Positions 1 to 7,210 are shown, numbered from the stretch's first letter. The stretch: DNA of 13,344 bases from UBA11524 sp964542315 (GCA_964542315.1 CAZIUA010000072.1:1-13344); one strand, 5' to 3'. Numbers and translations: made by a program. Notes: generated by a model not told the origin, from the letters alone.

Positions 1-177
1 GCCCACCGCCTGTCCACCATCCGCTCGGCGGATCGCATCCTGGTCATCCAAAACGGCAGGATCACCGAGGACGGCACGCACCGCCAGCTGATCGCCAAGC
101 AGGGGTATTACTACCAGCTCTATACCAACCAGTTCCAGGAGGAACAGGGGCTGGACATTCTGGACGGAAAGGCGTAA
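1..177 (+). CDS. ABC exporter ATP-binding subunit, C-terminal fragment (5' end outside window)
   Basis: Frame 1 is open from the window edge to a TAA at 175-177, giving the last 58 residues of a protein. It opens with AHRLSTIRSADRILVIQNG, the H-loop (switch histidine) region that closes the nucleotide-binding domain of ABC exporters, followed by the usual GRITEDGTHRQLIA segment and a helical tail. In this family the histidine contacts the ATP gamma-phosphate. The wording fits exporters with fused membrane and ATPase domains (multidrug/lipid type), but the Walker A, signature motif and membrane domain lie outside the window, so the substrate and the fused architecture are inferred. An MFS efflux-type gene follows 195 bases downstream on the same strand. 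No terminator with a T-tract is seen after the stop, so some read-through is possible. Confidence 0.9.
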   Translation, partial: AHRLSTIRSADRILVIQNGRITEDGTHRQLIAKQGYYYQLYTNQFQEEQGLDILDGKA

Positions 178-372
178 AGGTGTGAAAGGCACACGATAAT
201 CCAGCGGCGGACGTGATGCCGCAAACGCTCATCATCCGCGATGCACAAACGGAAACCCAATGATATGCCTTGATTTTGCTGATGAAAGGGGGGAACGCAA
301 GTGTTGCTCATGATTGCCCTGGCTCCTTTTTGTGGCTAATGAATTTCCGACACGAAAAGGAGCGAAATCAAC

Positions 373-1704
373 GTGAAAACCAAATATCTGTCCGCCATGA
401 CCATGCTGCGCGAGATGCGCGCGTACCTGCTCCTGTGGGCGACCCAGGCCTTTTCGGGGCTGGGCAGTGCCATGACCAGCTATGCGCTGATCGTCTGGTC
501 CTACACTCAGGATGGGAGTGCGCTGGTGACGGCGCTGCTGAGCGTCGCGTCCTATGCCCCCTATGTGATCTGCTCGATCTTTGCAGGTGCGCTTTCCGAC
601 CGATGGGACAAGCGACGGACGATGCTCGTGTGCGACCTCATCGCCGCACTGACCACCGTCACCACCCTCCTGCTGCTGGAGACAGGACATTTGCAGGTGT
701 GGCATCTCTATCTGCTCAACGCGCTCAATGGCCTGATGAATACCGTGCAGCAGCCTGCCTCGGAGGTTGCAACCTCTGCGCTGCTGCCGCGCAAGTATTA
801 TCAGAAGGCGGGCGGACTCAGTCAGCTTTCCGGCAGCCTGAGCGGCATCCTGACGCCCATGCTGGCCATGGCGCTCATTGCCGTCACCGGTCTGGAAGGC
901 GTGATCCTCTTTGACCTGGCCACCTTCGCTGTGGCTTTCCTGACGCTGCTTTTGTTCATCCGCATCCCTCAGCGGGAAGCGCCTGAGGATGCACAGGAGC
1001 CGCTGTTTCATCCCGTTCGCGAGGGCGTGGGCTTCCTGCGCCGCAATCCCGGCATCTTCGCGCTGATCATGTTCCTGGCGGCCGTCAACCTGGTTGCGAG
1101 CATGTATAACGCGGCGCTGCCTGCGATGCTCCTGTCCCGCGAAGGCGGCGGTGAAGCGGCGATGGGCTTCTTCAACTCCTTCACCGCAGTGACGATGCTG
1201 CTGGGCAGTCTGCTGGCTGCGGCGCTGCCTGCCCCCAAAAGCCGGGTGCGCGTTGTCGCATGGACGCTCCTGCTCTCCATGTCCACGGAGAATTTCTTCC
1301 TTGCCTTTGGCCGTTCCCTGCCGGTGTGGTGCGTCGGTGCGTTCCTGGGGTGGTTCGTGATCCCCATCATGAACACGAATCTCAGCGCGGTGATGCGTCT
1401 GAACATCCCGCAGGAGCTGCAAGGCCGTGTATATGCGGCGCGCAACTCGCTGCAGTTCTTCACCATTCCGGTGGGGTATCTGCTGGGCGGTGCGGCGGTG
1501 GATGTGATCTTTGAGCCGCTGATGGCGATGCAGCCCGAGGGGAGCCTGCTTATCCGGTTTTTCGGCGGGGGGAAGGGCAGCGGCGCGGCATGCTTCTTTG
1601 CTGTGCTGGGCGTGATGGGGGTGCTGACCTGCATCATCTTCCGGATGAATCGGCATCTGCGCGCCATGCAGAAAGCGGAACTGCACGAAGAAGTGAATCG
1701 GTAA
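373..1704 (+). CDS. MFS transporter, drug-efflux type (MFS_3/macrolide-efflux-like)
   Basis: This encodes a 443-residue integral membrane protein with about twelve hydrophobic segments, the usual MFS length. Residues 72-82 (GALSDRWDKRR) match the MFS motif A in the loop between helices 2 and 3. A polar central loop near residues 200-225 separates the two six-helix halves, and a second-half GRVYAARNS segment near residue 350 is typical of the MFS_3/MefA/EntS-like branch. Members expel drugs, macrolides or siderophores using the proton gradient; the substrate here cannot be read from sequence. The start is GTG at 373, preceded by AAAGGAG at 356-362 with ten bases between. A possible weak promoter (TTGCCC, 17 bases, TAATGA, 314-342) lies upstream. 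The gene follows an ABC exporter and ends at a terminator shared with a convergent gene. Confidence 0.85.
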   Translation: MKTKYLSAMTMLREMRAYLLLWATQAFSGLGSAMTSYALIVWSYTQDGSALVTALLSVASYAPYVICSIFAGALSDRWDKRRTMLVCDLIAALTTVTTLLLLETGHLQVWHLYLLNALNGLMNTVQQPASEVATSALLPRKYYQKAGGLSQLSGSLSGILTPMLAMALIAVTGLEGVILFDLATFAVAFLTLLLFIRIPQREAPEDAQEPLFHPVREGVGFLRRNPGIFALIMFLAAVNLVASMYNAALPAMLLSREGGGEAAMGFFNSFTAVTMLLGSLLAAALPAPKSRVRVVAWTLLLSMSTENFFLAFGRSLPVWCVGAFLGWFVIPIMNTNLSAVMRLNIPQELQGRVYAARNSLQFFTIPVGYLLGGAAVDVIFEPLMAMQPEGSLLIRFFGGGKGSGAACFFAVLGVMGVLTCIIFRMNRHLRAMQKAELHEEVNR

Positions 1705-1712
1705 CATCAAAA

Positions 1713-1743
1713 GCCCGGAAGCGTTCTGCTCCCGGGCGATTTT
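1713..1743. terminator. Bidirectional intrinsic terminator between convergent genes
   Basis: GCCCGG at 1713-1718 pairs with CCGGGC at 1732-1737 around a 13-base loop. A T-run follows on the plus strand (1740-1743), and four A's precede the stem at 1709-1712, giving a T-run for minus-strand transcription. It lies 8 bases after the MFS stop and about 18 bases beyond the stop of the DUF362 gene, so it probably serves both. The stem is short and the T-runs are modest, so efficiency is uncertain. Confidence 0.65.
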
Positions 1744-1755
1744 GGCATATGCGGT

Positions 1756-2628
1756 TTACGCGTCGATGTCGATCAGCTCATATTCGCGCGTGCCGAAGCC
1801 CAATTCCGCCGCGGCCTCGATGGTGTGGACGCCGTTGCGGCTCTCGATGCGCTCCAGCATGTGAGGCAGGCCGGGATCGTCCTTCTGGGCGTAGACCAGA
1901 TCCAGACCAGCCTGATCGATGGCGATGGGATCCAGACTGGCCAGCATGCCGATGTCCGCCATGCAGGGATCTTCCGCCTCCGCGCAGCAGTCGCAGTCCA
2001 CGGAGAGGTTCTTCATCACGCTGATGTACGCTGCCTTGCCGGCGAAGCGCTTGGCCACGGAGGAAGCCGCGTCCGCCATGGCCTCTAGGAAGCCATCGTG
2101 ATCGCCACCGAAGGAGAGCTCCGCATTGCCCGCGCCGTGGATGTGCTTCTTGCCATAGCTGGAGGCTACGCCGATGGACAGCTGCTTGATAGCGCCGCCG
2201 AAGCCGCCCATGGGATGCCCCTTGAAGTGGCTGAGCACCAGCATGGAATCATAGTTGGCCAGATGGCGGCCGACATAGTTCTTCTGGATGACCTTGCCGC
2301 CGGGGATCAGCAGCTGCAGATCGGGGCCTTCGCTGTCCATGATGTCCACATCGAAGTGGTCGGCCCAGCCGTGATCCTTCATGGTCTGCAGGTGGCGCTC
2401 AGTGATGTCGCGGCTGCCGGCATAAGCGGTGTTGCATTCGACCACCGTGCCGTTCACCTCGCTGATGATGGGCTGCCAGAAGTCCGGACCGAGGAAGTTC
2501 TGGTTGCCCTTTTCGCCGGAATGCAGTTTGATGGCCACATTTCCGGGTAGCTCGATGCCCAGAAGGCGATAGAGCTCCAACACTTTTTCCGGGGTGATCG
2601 TTTTGGTGAAATAAACCTTGCTTGCCAT
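1756..2628 (-). CDS. DUF362 family protein (putative Fe-S centre protein)
   Basis: This 290-residue protein matches the DUF362 family (COG2768-like, 'uncharacterised Fe-S centre protein'). The family core is visible as SHFKGHPMGGFGGAIKQLS at 133-151, with the downstream segment MADIGMLASLDPIAIDQA at 223-240. Between them is a cysteine cluster, C212, C214, C215 and C222, which could bind a metal or Fe-S cluster; that is inference. Many family members carry an inserted or C-terminal two-cluster ferredoxin domain, and none is present here. No signal peptide or membrane segment is seen, so it is probably cytoplasmic. The start is ATG at 2628 with AGGAGG at 2637-2642, eight bases upstream. It lies 23 bases after udk on the same strand and is probably co-transcribed from the udk promoter. 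Its biochemical role is not established. Confidence 0.85.
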   Translation of the reverse strand: MASKVYFTKTITPEKVLELYRLLGIELPGNVAIKLHSGEKGNQNFLGPDFWQPIISEVNGTVVECNTAYAGSRDITERHLQTMKDHGWADHFDVDIMDSEGPDLQLLIPGGKVIQKNYVGRHLANYDSMLVLSHFKGHPMGGFGGAIKQLSIGVASSYGKKHIHGAGNAELSFGGDHDGFLEAMADAASSVAKRFAGKAAYISVMKNLSVDCDCCAEAEDPCMADIGMLASLDPIAIDQAGLDLVYAQKDDPGLPHMLERIESRNGVHTIEAAAELGFGTREYELIDIDA

Positions 2629-2651
2629 ACGTGATTCCTCCTTACTTTATA

Positions 2652-3278
2652 TCAGTGCTGCGCCTTTTCGCGCTTGTTCAGCTCGTCGGACACATACCCG
2701 GCGAGAATCTCCACGATGCGGGCATTCTTGCCGCCGCGGGCGACGATGACATCGGCCAGGTTGATGTAATTGCGGATGTACTTCTCGAACATGGGGCGCA
2801 CGGTGGAACGATACTGCTCGGAGATGGAATCGATGGAACGGTCGCGCTCCAGGATATCGCGCTCGATGCGGCGCAGCAGGCAGATGTCCGCATCCACATT
2901 CATATACAGCTTCAGGTACATCAGCTCCAGCAGGCGCTCGTCGTGGAAGGCGTGGATGCCCTCCAGGATGAGCACGTCCGGCGGAGAGATCAGCTCGGTC
3001 GAATCGGCACGGCGGTGATGTGCATAGTCATACCCCTTGCGGGTGATGGGCTGCCCGTTCATCAGTGCCTGAACATCCGCCAGCAGGGTGTCATGATCGA
3101 AGATGGAGGGCTCGTCATAGTTGAGATGGCTCCGCTCCTCGAAGGGAAGGTGGCTGTGATCCTTGTAATAGCAGTCCTGCTGGAGCACCAGGCAGCGATC
3201 GCCCAGCGCGGCGGCGAGGGAATCCGCCAGGGTGGATTTTCCGCTTCCGCTGGCACCGCAAATGCCGATAAAAATCAT
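2652..3278 (-). CDS. udk: Uridine kinase
   Basis: This 208-residue cytoplasmic P-loop kinase has the normal length for bacterial uridine kinase, the pyrimidine-salvage enzyme that phosphorylates uridine (and usually cytidine) to the monophosphate using ATP or GTP. Walker A is GASGSGKST at residues 8-16. The QQDCYYK segment (32-38) supplies the catalytic aspartate D35. KGYDYAHHRR (81-90) is the nucleoside-binding region, LEGIHAF (105-111) follows the Walker B strand, and RRIERDILERDRS (136-148) is the arginine-rich lid. The start is ATG at 3278, with GGAGG eight bases upstream. It is the first gene of a two-gene operon with the DUF362 gene. A near-consensus promoter lies at 3359-3387, leaving a leader of about 75 bases. 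The second gene is not an obvious salvage enzyme. Confidence 0.93.
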   Translation of the reverse strand: MIFIGICGASGSGKSTLADSLAAALGDRCLVLQQDCYYKDHSHLPFEERSHLNYDEPSIFDHDTLLADVQALMNGQPITRKGYDYAHHRRADSTELISPPDVLILEGIHAFHDERLLELMYLKLYMNVDADICLLRRIERDILERDRSIDSISEQYRSTVRPMFEKYIRNYINLADVIVARGGKNARIVEILAGYVSDELNKREKAQH

Positions 3279-3358
3279 GCGTTCATCCTCCGTTGCGTGT
3301 CGGTCGGGGTGGCTTTGTCTGCGTTTGTATCCCGATTGGCTGTCATTTCGTCCGGTAA

Positions 3359-3387
3359 ATGATACAATACCCGTCCGGCTGTGTCAA
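3359..3387 (-). promoter_or_regulatory. Vegetative promoter of udk-DUF362 operon
   Basis: Read on the minus strand, TTGACA (3387-3382) is followed by a 17-base spacer and TATCAT (3364-3359). It faces udk and predicts a start near 3352. The element is strikingly similar, in mirror orientation, to the GH18 promoter at 3449-3477. Confidence 0.75.
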
Positions 3388-3448
3388 GGGGAACGGGGCT
3401 TTTCGCGGCAGATTTCGCCAGGCGGAACGGCCTATCCATGGATTCCCT

Positions 3449-3477
3449 GTGACACAGCGGCGCATGTATGGTATCAT
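3449..3477 (+). promoter_or_regulatory. Vegetative promoter of the GH18 gene
   Basis: GTGACA (3449-3454), a 17-base spacer and TATCAT (3472-3477) match the housekeeping consensus at five of six positions in each hexamer. The predicted transcript starts near 3484, leaving a leader of about 25 bases before the GTG at 3509. This argues against in-frame ATG codons farther upstream (3359, 3464, 3476) being the true start. Confidence 0.65.
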
Positions 3478-3508
3478 GTCTGCGAGAAAACGAAAAGAGG
3501 TGAGCGCG

Positions 3509-4681
3509 GTGCCGAAAAAGCTGCCGCGTACAAAAGCTCCCCACGGGATGATGAAGAAGCTGACCCTGCTGGCTGCGGCTGCGGCGATGAGCGCCGTGCT
3601 TTCGGCCTCGCGTATCCCCCTGCCCATGGCGGCGAAGGGGGAAGGGGATGCGCCCGTACAAAGGGCGCGCGATGGGCGCGTGGTGATGTACGCCATGGAT
3701 GCCGCTGACCTGACCCTGCGCGATGCGGATGCGTCCGCCGTGGATCAGATCAACTATTCCTTCGCCCTCATCAAGGATGGCCGGGCCGATGGCACCCACT
3801 GGAAAAACCAGAAGAAGGTGACGGCCTATCTGAAACGGCATCCGCATATCGACGGTGTGCTGGCGGTGGGCGGATGGGGCGCGGAGGGCTTCTCCGATGC
3901 ATGCCTGACGGAAGAAGGCCGCGTGGCCCTGGCGGAGAGCATCCTCGATCTGATGGATGTCTGCGGCTTTGTCGGCGTGGACATCGACTGGGAATACCCC
4001 GGCGTATCCGGCACAGGCATCACCTCCCGCGCGGAGGATGTGGAGAACTGGTATGCCCTGCTGACGCTTCTGCGGGAGGGCCTGGATGCGCGGGAAGCCC
4101 TGCATGGGCGCGAGTACATCCTCTCCGTGGCGCTGGGGGCAGGGGAAACACATCTGTCCGCGGTGGACGCGGCGCGCCTGGCTGGCCTGGTGGATCAGGC
4201 GGTGGTCATGGCGTATGATCTGTGCGGCTTTGACCGGATGACGGGGCATCACGCAGGGCTCTATCCGGCGGCGGATCGCCCCAATACCGGCGCGCGGGCT
4301 GTTCGCGCACTGATCCAGGGCGGCATGCCTGCGGAGAAGCTGCTGCTGGGGATGCCTGCATACGGCCGGGTGTGGCGGCAGGTCAACGGGGACGGCAATG
4401 GCCTGAATCAGCGCGCCAATACCTCCGGCAACAAGACGATCCCCTTTGATGCGGTGCTCCGCCTGACGGAGGAGGGCTACACCGCCTATTACGATGAGGA
4501 AGCCCAGGCAGCGTGGTGGTACGACGACACGAATTTCGTCAGCGCGGAAAATGACCGCTCCATCGCCCGGAAGAGGGAATGGATCCGCGAAAACGGGCTG
4601 CTGGGCGCGGCGGTATGGCAGGTCGCACAGGATGCCTCCGGCGCCATGCTGGGCATGCTCCACGCTGCGATGCAGGAGTGA
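3509..4681 (+). CDS. Glycoside hydrolase family 18 protein (chitinase-like)
   Basis: This 390-residue protein has a GH18 TIM-barrel catalytic domain from about residue 56 to the C-terminus. LAVGGWG (118-124) is the conserved beta-3 strand motif. VGVDIDWEYPG (155-165) holds the catalytic motif, with D158, D160 and the proton-donor E162; the first aspartate of the usual DxxDxDxE is V155. VVMAYDLCG (232-240) supplies the MxYD tyrosine and aspartate, and W370 near the C-terminus sits where the barrel tryptophan is expected. Family members use substrate-assisted catalysis on chitin or other N-acetylglucosamine polymers, including peptidoglycan and N-glycans; the substrate is not determinable here. 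A basic N-terminus plus a hydrophobic stretch (about 18-33) suggests export, without a clean cleavage site. The start is GTG at 3509, with AGAGGTGAG at 3496-3504 just upstream. No carbohydrate-binding module is present. Confidence 0.87.
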   Translation: MPKKLPRTKAPHGMMKKLTLLAAAAAMSAVLSASRIPLPMAAKGEGDAPVQRARDGRVVMYAMDAADLTLRDADASAVDQINYSFALIKDGRADGTHWKNQKKVTAYLKRHPHIDGVLAVGGWGAEGFSDACLTEEGRVALAESILDLMDVCGFVGVDIDWEYPGVSGTGITSRAEDVENWYALLTLLREGLDAREALHGREYILSVALGAGETHLSAVDAARLAGLVDQAVVMAYDLCGFDRMTGHHAGLYPAADRPNTGARAVRALIQGGMPAEKLLLGMPAYGRVWRQVNGDGNGLNQRANTSGNKTIPFDAVLRLTEEGYTAYYDEEAQAAWWYDDTNFVSAENDRSIARKREWIRENGLLGAAVWQVAQDASGAMLGMLHAAMQE

Positions 4682-4703
4682 ATCCGGAATACAAACGAAA
4701 AAC

Positions 4704-4732
4704 TTGCATTCGGTTGTGATCATGTGTATAAT
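4704..4732 (+). promoter_or_regulatory. Vegetative promoter of the M28 peptidase gene
   Basis: TTGCAT (4704-4709), a 17-base spacer and a perfect TATAAT (4727-4732) lie in the 83-base gap between the GH18 and peptidase genes. The predicted start is near 4739. No terminator is visible in the gap, so read-through from the GH18 gene is also possible. Confidence 0.75.
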
Positions 4733-4764
4733 GATACAAAAACTGTCTGCAGGAGGCAATCGTC

Positions 4765-6036
4765 ATGAAAGTATCCGCACATCGCGCGTTTTCCCTTTTG
4801 AAGGAGCTGGCTTATGAGCGTGTCAGCTGCTCCGATGCAGAAAAGCAGGCGGCGCAGAAGCTGCTGGAAACGGCACAGTCCACCGGTGCATCCGTCCATA
4901 TCGAGGAATTCCCCGTGGCTTGCGGCCGGGTGAAGCATGCCAAGCTCGTCGTGACGGCCCCCTACACCAAGGAATATGAAGTGACCGGTTATGAGCGCGC
5001 CCTGTCCACCCCGGAAGGCGGCGCGGATCTGGCGTTCTATTACGCCGAGAATGCCGAGGATGCCCATCTGCCCCATGTCAAGGGCAAGGCCGTGATGGTC
5101 AATGGCCGCCTGGGCAAGAAAAATTACGAAAAGCTGGTGAAGGCCGGCGCCGCCGCGATCCTCACCTTCGACGGCACAACGCTGGATCGCCGCAGCGAAA
5201 CGGACTGCGACATCCGCAAGCTGCGCGAGCCCATGACCGAGGAGGTCGGTGCCTGCACGGCGCTGCATATGCGCACGGTGGATGCGGTGGAGATCGTCCG
5301 CCGCGGCGCGGCCCAGATGCATATCGAGCTGGTCGCGGAGGACTACGAGGGCATCAGTCAGAATGTCTGTGCGGTGATCGAAGGCACGGAGTATCCGGAT
5401 GAGATCATCTCCTTTGGCGCGCATTATGACAGCGTATATTTCTCCACCGGCGTGTATGACAATATGTCCGGCAGCGTCATCATCATGGAGCTGCTGCGTT
5501 ATTTCGCCGAGCACAAGCCTGCTCGCACGATGAAGTTCAACTGGTATGGTTCGGAAGAACAGGGCCTGCTGGGCTCCAAGGCGTGGGTCAAGGCGCATGA
5601 GGACGAACTGTCCAAGCATGTGCTGATGATCAACGTGGACGTGGCCGCACCCATCCTGGGCAAGAACGGTGCGCCCGTGCTGGGCACGGAAAAGGCCGTG
5701 GGCTATGTGGACGCCCTCATGCGCGAGGCCGGCATCGCCTGCGATGTGAAGCTGGACATCTACTCTTCCGACTGCATCCCCTTTGCGGATAAAGGCGTGC
5801 CTGCGGTGAACCTGATCCGCTTCGGCATGCCGGGTGCGGGCTACATCCACGACCGCCGCGACAACCTCAAGAGCGGCTACATCAGTGCGGAGGCGCTGGA
5901 CATCACCCTCCAGCAGGCGCTGATGTTTGCCAAGCGCGTCGACGGCGCGAAGGTCTTCCCCATCGAGCGCAAGATCAGCGACGAGATTGTGAAGAAGGTG
6001 GACGAGTACCTGTTCAAGAAGAAGGACAAGAAGTAA
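4765..6036 (+). CDS. M28 family zinc aminopeptidase-like protein with PA-like insert
   Basis: This 423-residue protein carries the full M28 (Zn-dependent, aminopeptidase Y/S-type) active site. FGAHYDS (218-223 region) supplies ligand H220 and catalytic D222. YDNMSG supplies bridging D232. GSEEQGLLG supplies general base E264 and ligand E265. INVDV supplies D292, and IHDRRDN supplies H362. The stretch from roughly 85 to 190, between an N-terminal helical part and the catalytic core, resembles a protease-associated (PA) domain. Related enzymes remove N-terminal amino acids or split peptides. There is no signal peptide or membrane segment, so it should act in the cytoplasm, unlike many secreted M28 enzymes. 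The start is ATG at 4765, with AGGAGG at 4751-4756. The lysine-rich C-terminus ends just before a strong terminator. Confidence 0.87.
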   Translation: MKVSAHRAFSLLKELAYERVSCSDAEKQAAQKLLETAQSTGASVHIEEFPVACGRVKHAKLVVTAPYTKEYEVTGYERALSTPEGGADLAFYYAENAEDAHLPHVKGKAVMVNGRLGKKNYEKLVKAGAAAILTFDGTTLDRRSETDCDIRKLREPMTEEVGACTALHMRTVDAVEIVRRGAAQMHIELVAEDYEGISQNVCAVIEGTEYPDEIISFGAHYDSVYFSTGVYDNMSGSVIIMELLRYFAEHKPARTMKFNWYGSEEQGLLGSKAWVKAHEDELSKHVLMINVDVAAPILGKNGAPVLGTEKAVGYVDALMREAGIACDVKLDIYSSDCIPFADKGVPAVNLIRFGMPGAGYIHDRRDNLKSGYISAEALDITLQQALMFAKRVDGAKVFPIERKISDEIVKKVDEYLFKKKDKK

Positions 6037-6046
6037 AAACCAGCAC

Positions 6047-6076
6047 GGCGGAGGAAAGAATGTCCTCCGCCTTTTT
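6047..6076 (+). terminator. Intrinsic terminator of the M28 gene
   Basis: GGCGGAGGA (6047-6055) pairs perfectly with TCCTCCGCC (6063-6071) around a seven-base loop and is followed by five T's (6072-6076). It begins ten bases after the peptidase stop. Confidence 0.9.
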
Positions 6077-6090
6077 GTGTGCCGGCATGC

Positions 6091-6119
6091 AAAAAAAGAG
6101 GACGCTCTTTCGAGCATCC
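6091..6119 (-). terminator. Intrinsic terminator of rplJ-rplL
   Basis: On the minus strand GGATGCTC, a GAAA tetraloop and GAGCGTCC form an eight-pair stem (one T-G wobble, positions 6119-6100). It is followed by T-C and seven T's (6097-6091). It lies about 30 bases past the rplL stop, back to back with the peptidase terminator, and so ends the operon here without an rpoB gene. Confidence 0.9.
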
Positions 6120-6150
6120 CCTTGTGAAAGCATATTCGACTGGATCGAAA

Positions 6151-6534
6151 TTACTTGATTTCGACGTCGCCGCCAACTTCCTTGATCTGGGCAGCCAGCT
6201 TGTCGGCATCTTCCTTGGACAGGCCTTCCTTGACGGTCTTGGGGCCGGTCGCGGCAGCCTCAACGAAGTCCTTGGCTTCCTTCAGGCCCAGGCCGCACAC
6301 TTCGCGGATGACCTTCAGAACCTTCAGCTTCGCAGCGGCGTCAAAGCCCTTCAGGATGACGTCGAACTCAGTCTTCTCCTCAGCAGCGGCAGCAGCAGCG
6401 CCAGCAGCGGGGCCCGCAACAACAGCGGTAGCAGCGGCGGAAACGCCGAACTTCTCTTCCATGGCCTTGACCAGATCGGCCAGCTCCAGCACCGTCATGG
6501 ACTCGACGGCGGCAATGATCTCAGCATGAGTCAT
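6151..6534 (-). CDS. rplL: Ribosomal protein bL12 (L7/L12)
   Basis: This is the 127-residue stalk protein of the large ribosomal subunit, present in several copies per ribosome; it recruits and stimulates translational GTPases. Residues 1-33 are the N-terminal dimerisation helices that bind L10. Residues about 34-54 are the flexible alanine/glycine hinge. Residues about 55-127 form the C-terminal factor-binding domain, including GLGLKEAKDFVE and the canonical PKTVKEG-like stretch. The loop before that stretch (AAATGPK) looks a few residues longer than in the common version. The start is ATG at 6534, with AGGAGG at 6544-6549, nine bases away. It follows rplJ after an unusually structured 131-base gap and ends at its own terminator. 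Confidence 0.96.
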   Translation of the reverse strand: MTHAEIIAAVESMTVLELADLVKAMEEKFGVSAAATAVVAGPAAGAAAAAAEEKTEFDVILKGFDAAAKLKVLKVIREVCGLGLKEAKDFVEAAATGPKTVKEGLSKEDADKLAAQIKEVGGDVEIK

Positions 6535-6558
6535 TTTGATGTTCCTCCTAATTCGATT

Positions 6559-6627
6559 GGGTCAAATGACCCTCGGTAAATGTTGAGTGTCAGGTGAGGG
6601 GAGTCCCTCATGCTGCCGTCAGGCAGC
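6559..6627 (-). other. Three small hairpins in the rplJ-rplL gap
   Basis: In transcript order (minus strand) there is GCTGCC/GGCAGC with a four-base loop (6627-6612), TGAGGG/CCCTCA with a four-base loop (6610-6595), and GGGTC/GACCC with a four-base loop (6572-6559). None is followed by a T-run on the minus strand, so they are not terminators. They may act as RNA-processing or translation-tuning elements, since L12 is needed in excess over L10; that role is inferred. Confidence 0.5.
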
Positions 6628-6665
6628 GGTTTTGTCCGGGAATGATCGAACGGTCATCCGTCTGA

Positions 6666-7178
6666 TTATTCCTCGCCGGCCAGCTTCTTGCGGTACGCGT
6701 CGACAACGCGGACGAAGCTCGCAACGGTGTTGGACATGCAGCCAAGCAGCTTGGCCAGCAGGACCTCGCGGCTGGGCAGATTCGCCAGGGCCTTCACGGT
6801 CGCGACGTCGATCGCCTTGCCTTCCAGGATACCACCAGTGATGGTCAGGGCCTGCAGCTTGTTCTTCTCGATGTAGTCGTTGATGATGCGGGGGCCGGCA
6901 ACAGCGTCCTTCATGGAGAACACGAAGGCGTTGGGGCCGTTCAGCAGATCATCCAGACCGGTGATGCCGACCTCGTTCAGCGCGCGCTGCACCAGGCGGT
7001 TCTTCAGCACGATGTAGGTAACTTCCTCATTGCGGCACAGCTTGCGCAGCTCAGTCACCTGCTCCACGGTCAGACCGGAGTAGCTGCAGATGGTCACGCT
7101 CTGGGCGTTCTTGAGCTTCTCCACGATGTCAGCAACAACAGCAACCTTCTCGGGCTTGATCTCATGCACCTTTGCCAT
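6666..7178 (-). CDS. rplJ: Ribosomal protein uL10
   Basis: This encodes 170 residues, the normal length for L10, which anchors the L7/L12 dimers to 23S rRNA at the stalk base. The N-terminal rRNA-binding domain shows YSGLTVEQVTELRKLCR and the family motif YIVLKNRLVQRAL. The C-terminal helix, which carries the L12-binding sites, ends in YRKKLAGEE. I chose ATG at 7178 because AAGGAGGTG (7188-7196) lies nine bases upstream. An in-frame GTG at 7190 would fall inside that ribosome site and is rejected. The gene is the first of the rplJ-rplL operon and is controlled by an L10 leader and attenuator. No rplK or rplA precedes it; the next gene upstream is a divergent cell-wall protein. Confidence 0.95.
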   Translation of the reverse strand: MAKVHEIKPEKVAVVADIVEKLKNAQSVTICSYSGLTVEQVTELRKLCRNEEVTYIVLKNRLVQRALNEVGITGLDDLLNGPNAFVFSMKDAVAGPRIINDYIEKNKLQALTITGGILEGKAIDVATVKALANLPSREVLLAKLLGCMSNTVASFVRVVDAYRKKLAGEE

Positions 7179-7210
7179 TTCTTCTTGCACCTCCTTAACG
7201 GTTTGGGAGT

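Noticed and set aside
180..222. Small inverted repeats GTGTG/CACAC and GCGGC/GCCGC after the ABC gene, considered as a terminator.
   Set aside because: Five-pair stems with no following T-run.
270..914. A plus-strand frame starting upstream of the MFS gene in another reading frame.
   Set aside because: Beyond position 373 it overlaps the well-supported MFS gene and has no recognisable domain or good ribosome site.
232..1710. Long minus-strand frames opposite the MFS gene, and likewise opposite the GH18 (3275-4759) and M28 (4720-6117) genes.
   Set aside because: They show composition typical of antisense frames in GC-rich DNA, with no domains or ribosome sites.
3275..3288. A three-codon frame ATG-AAC-GCA-TGA overlapping the udk start, resembling a tiny translationally coupled leader.
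   Set aside because: Its ATG directly abuts the GGAGG ribosome site, too close for initiation; the udk ATG has correct eight-base spacing.
3359..3508. An N-terminal extension of the GH18 protein from an upstream ATG.
   Set aside because: The upstream ATGs lie before the predicted transcription start, one of them within the udk -10 element, and lack ribosome sites; GTG at 3509 has a good site and opens a signal-like N-terminus.
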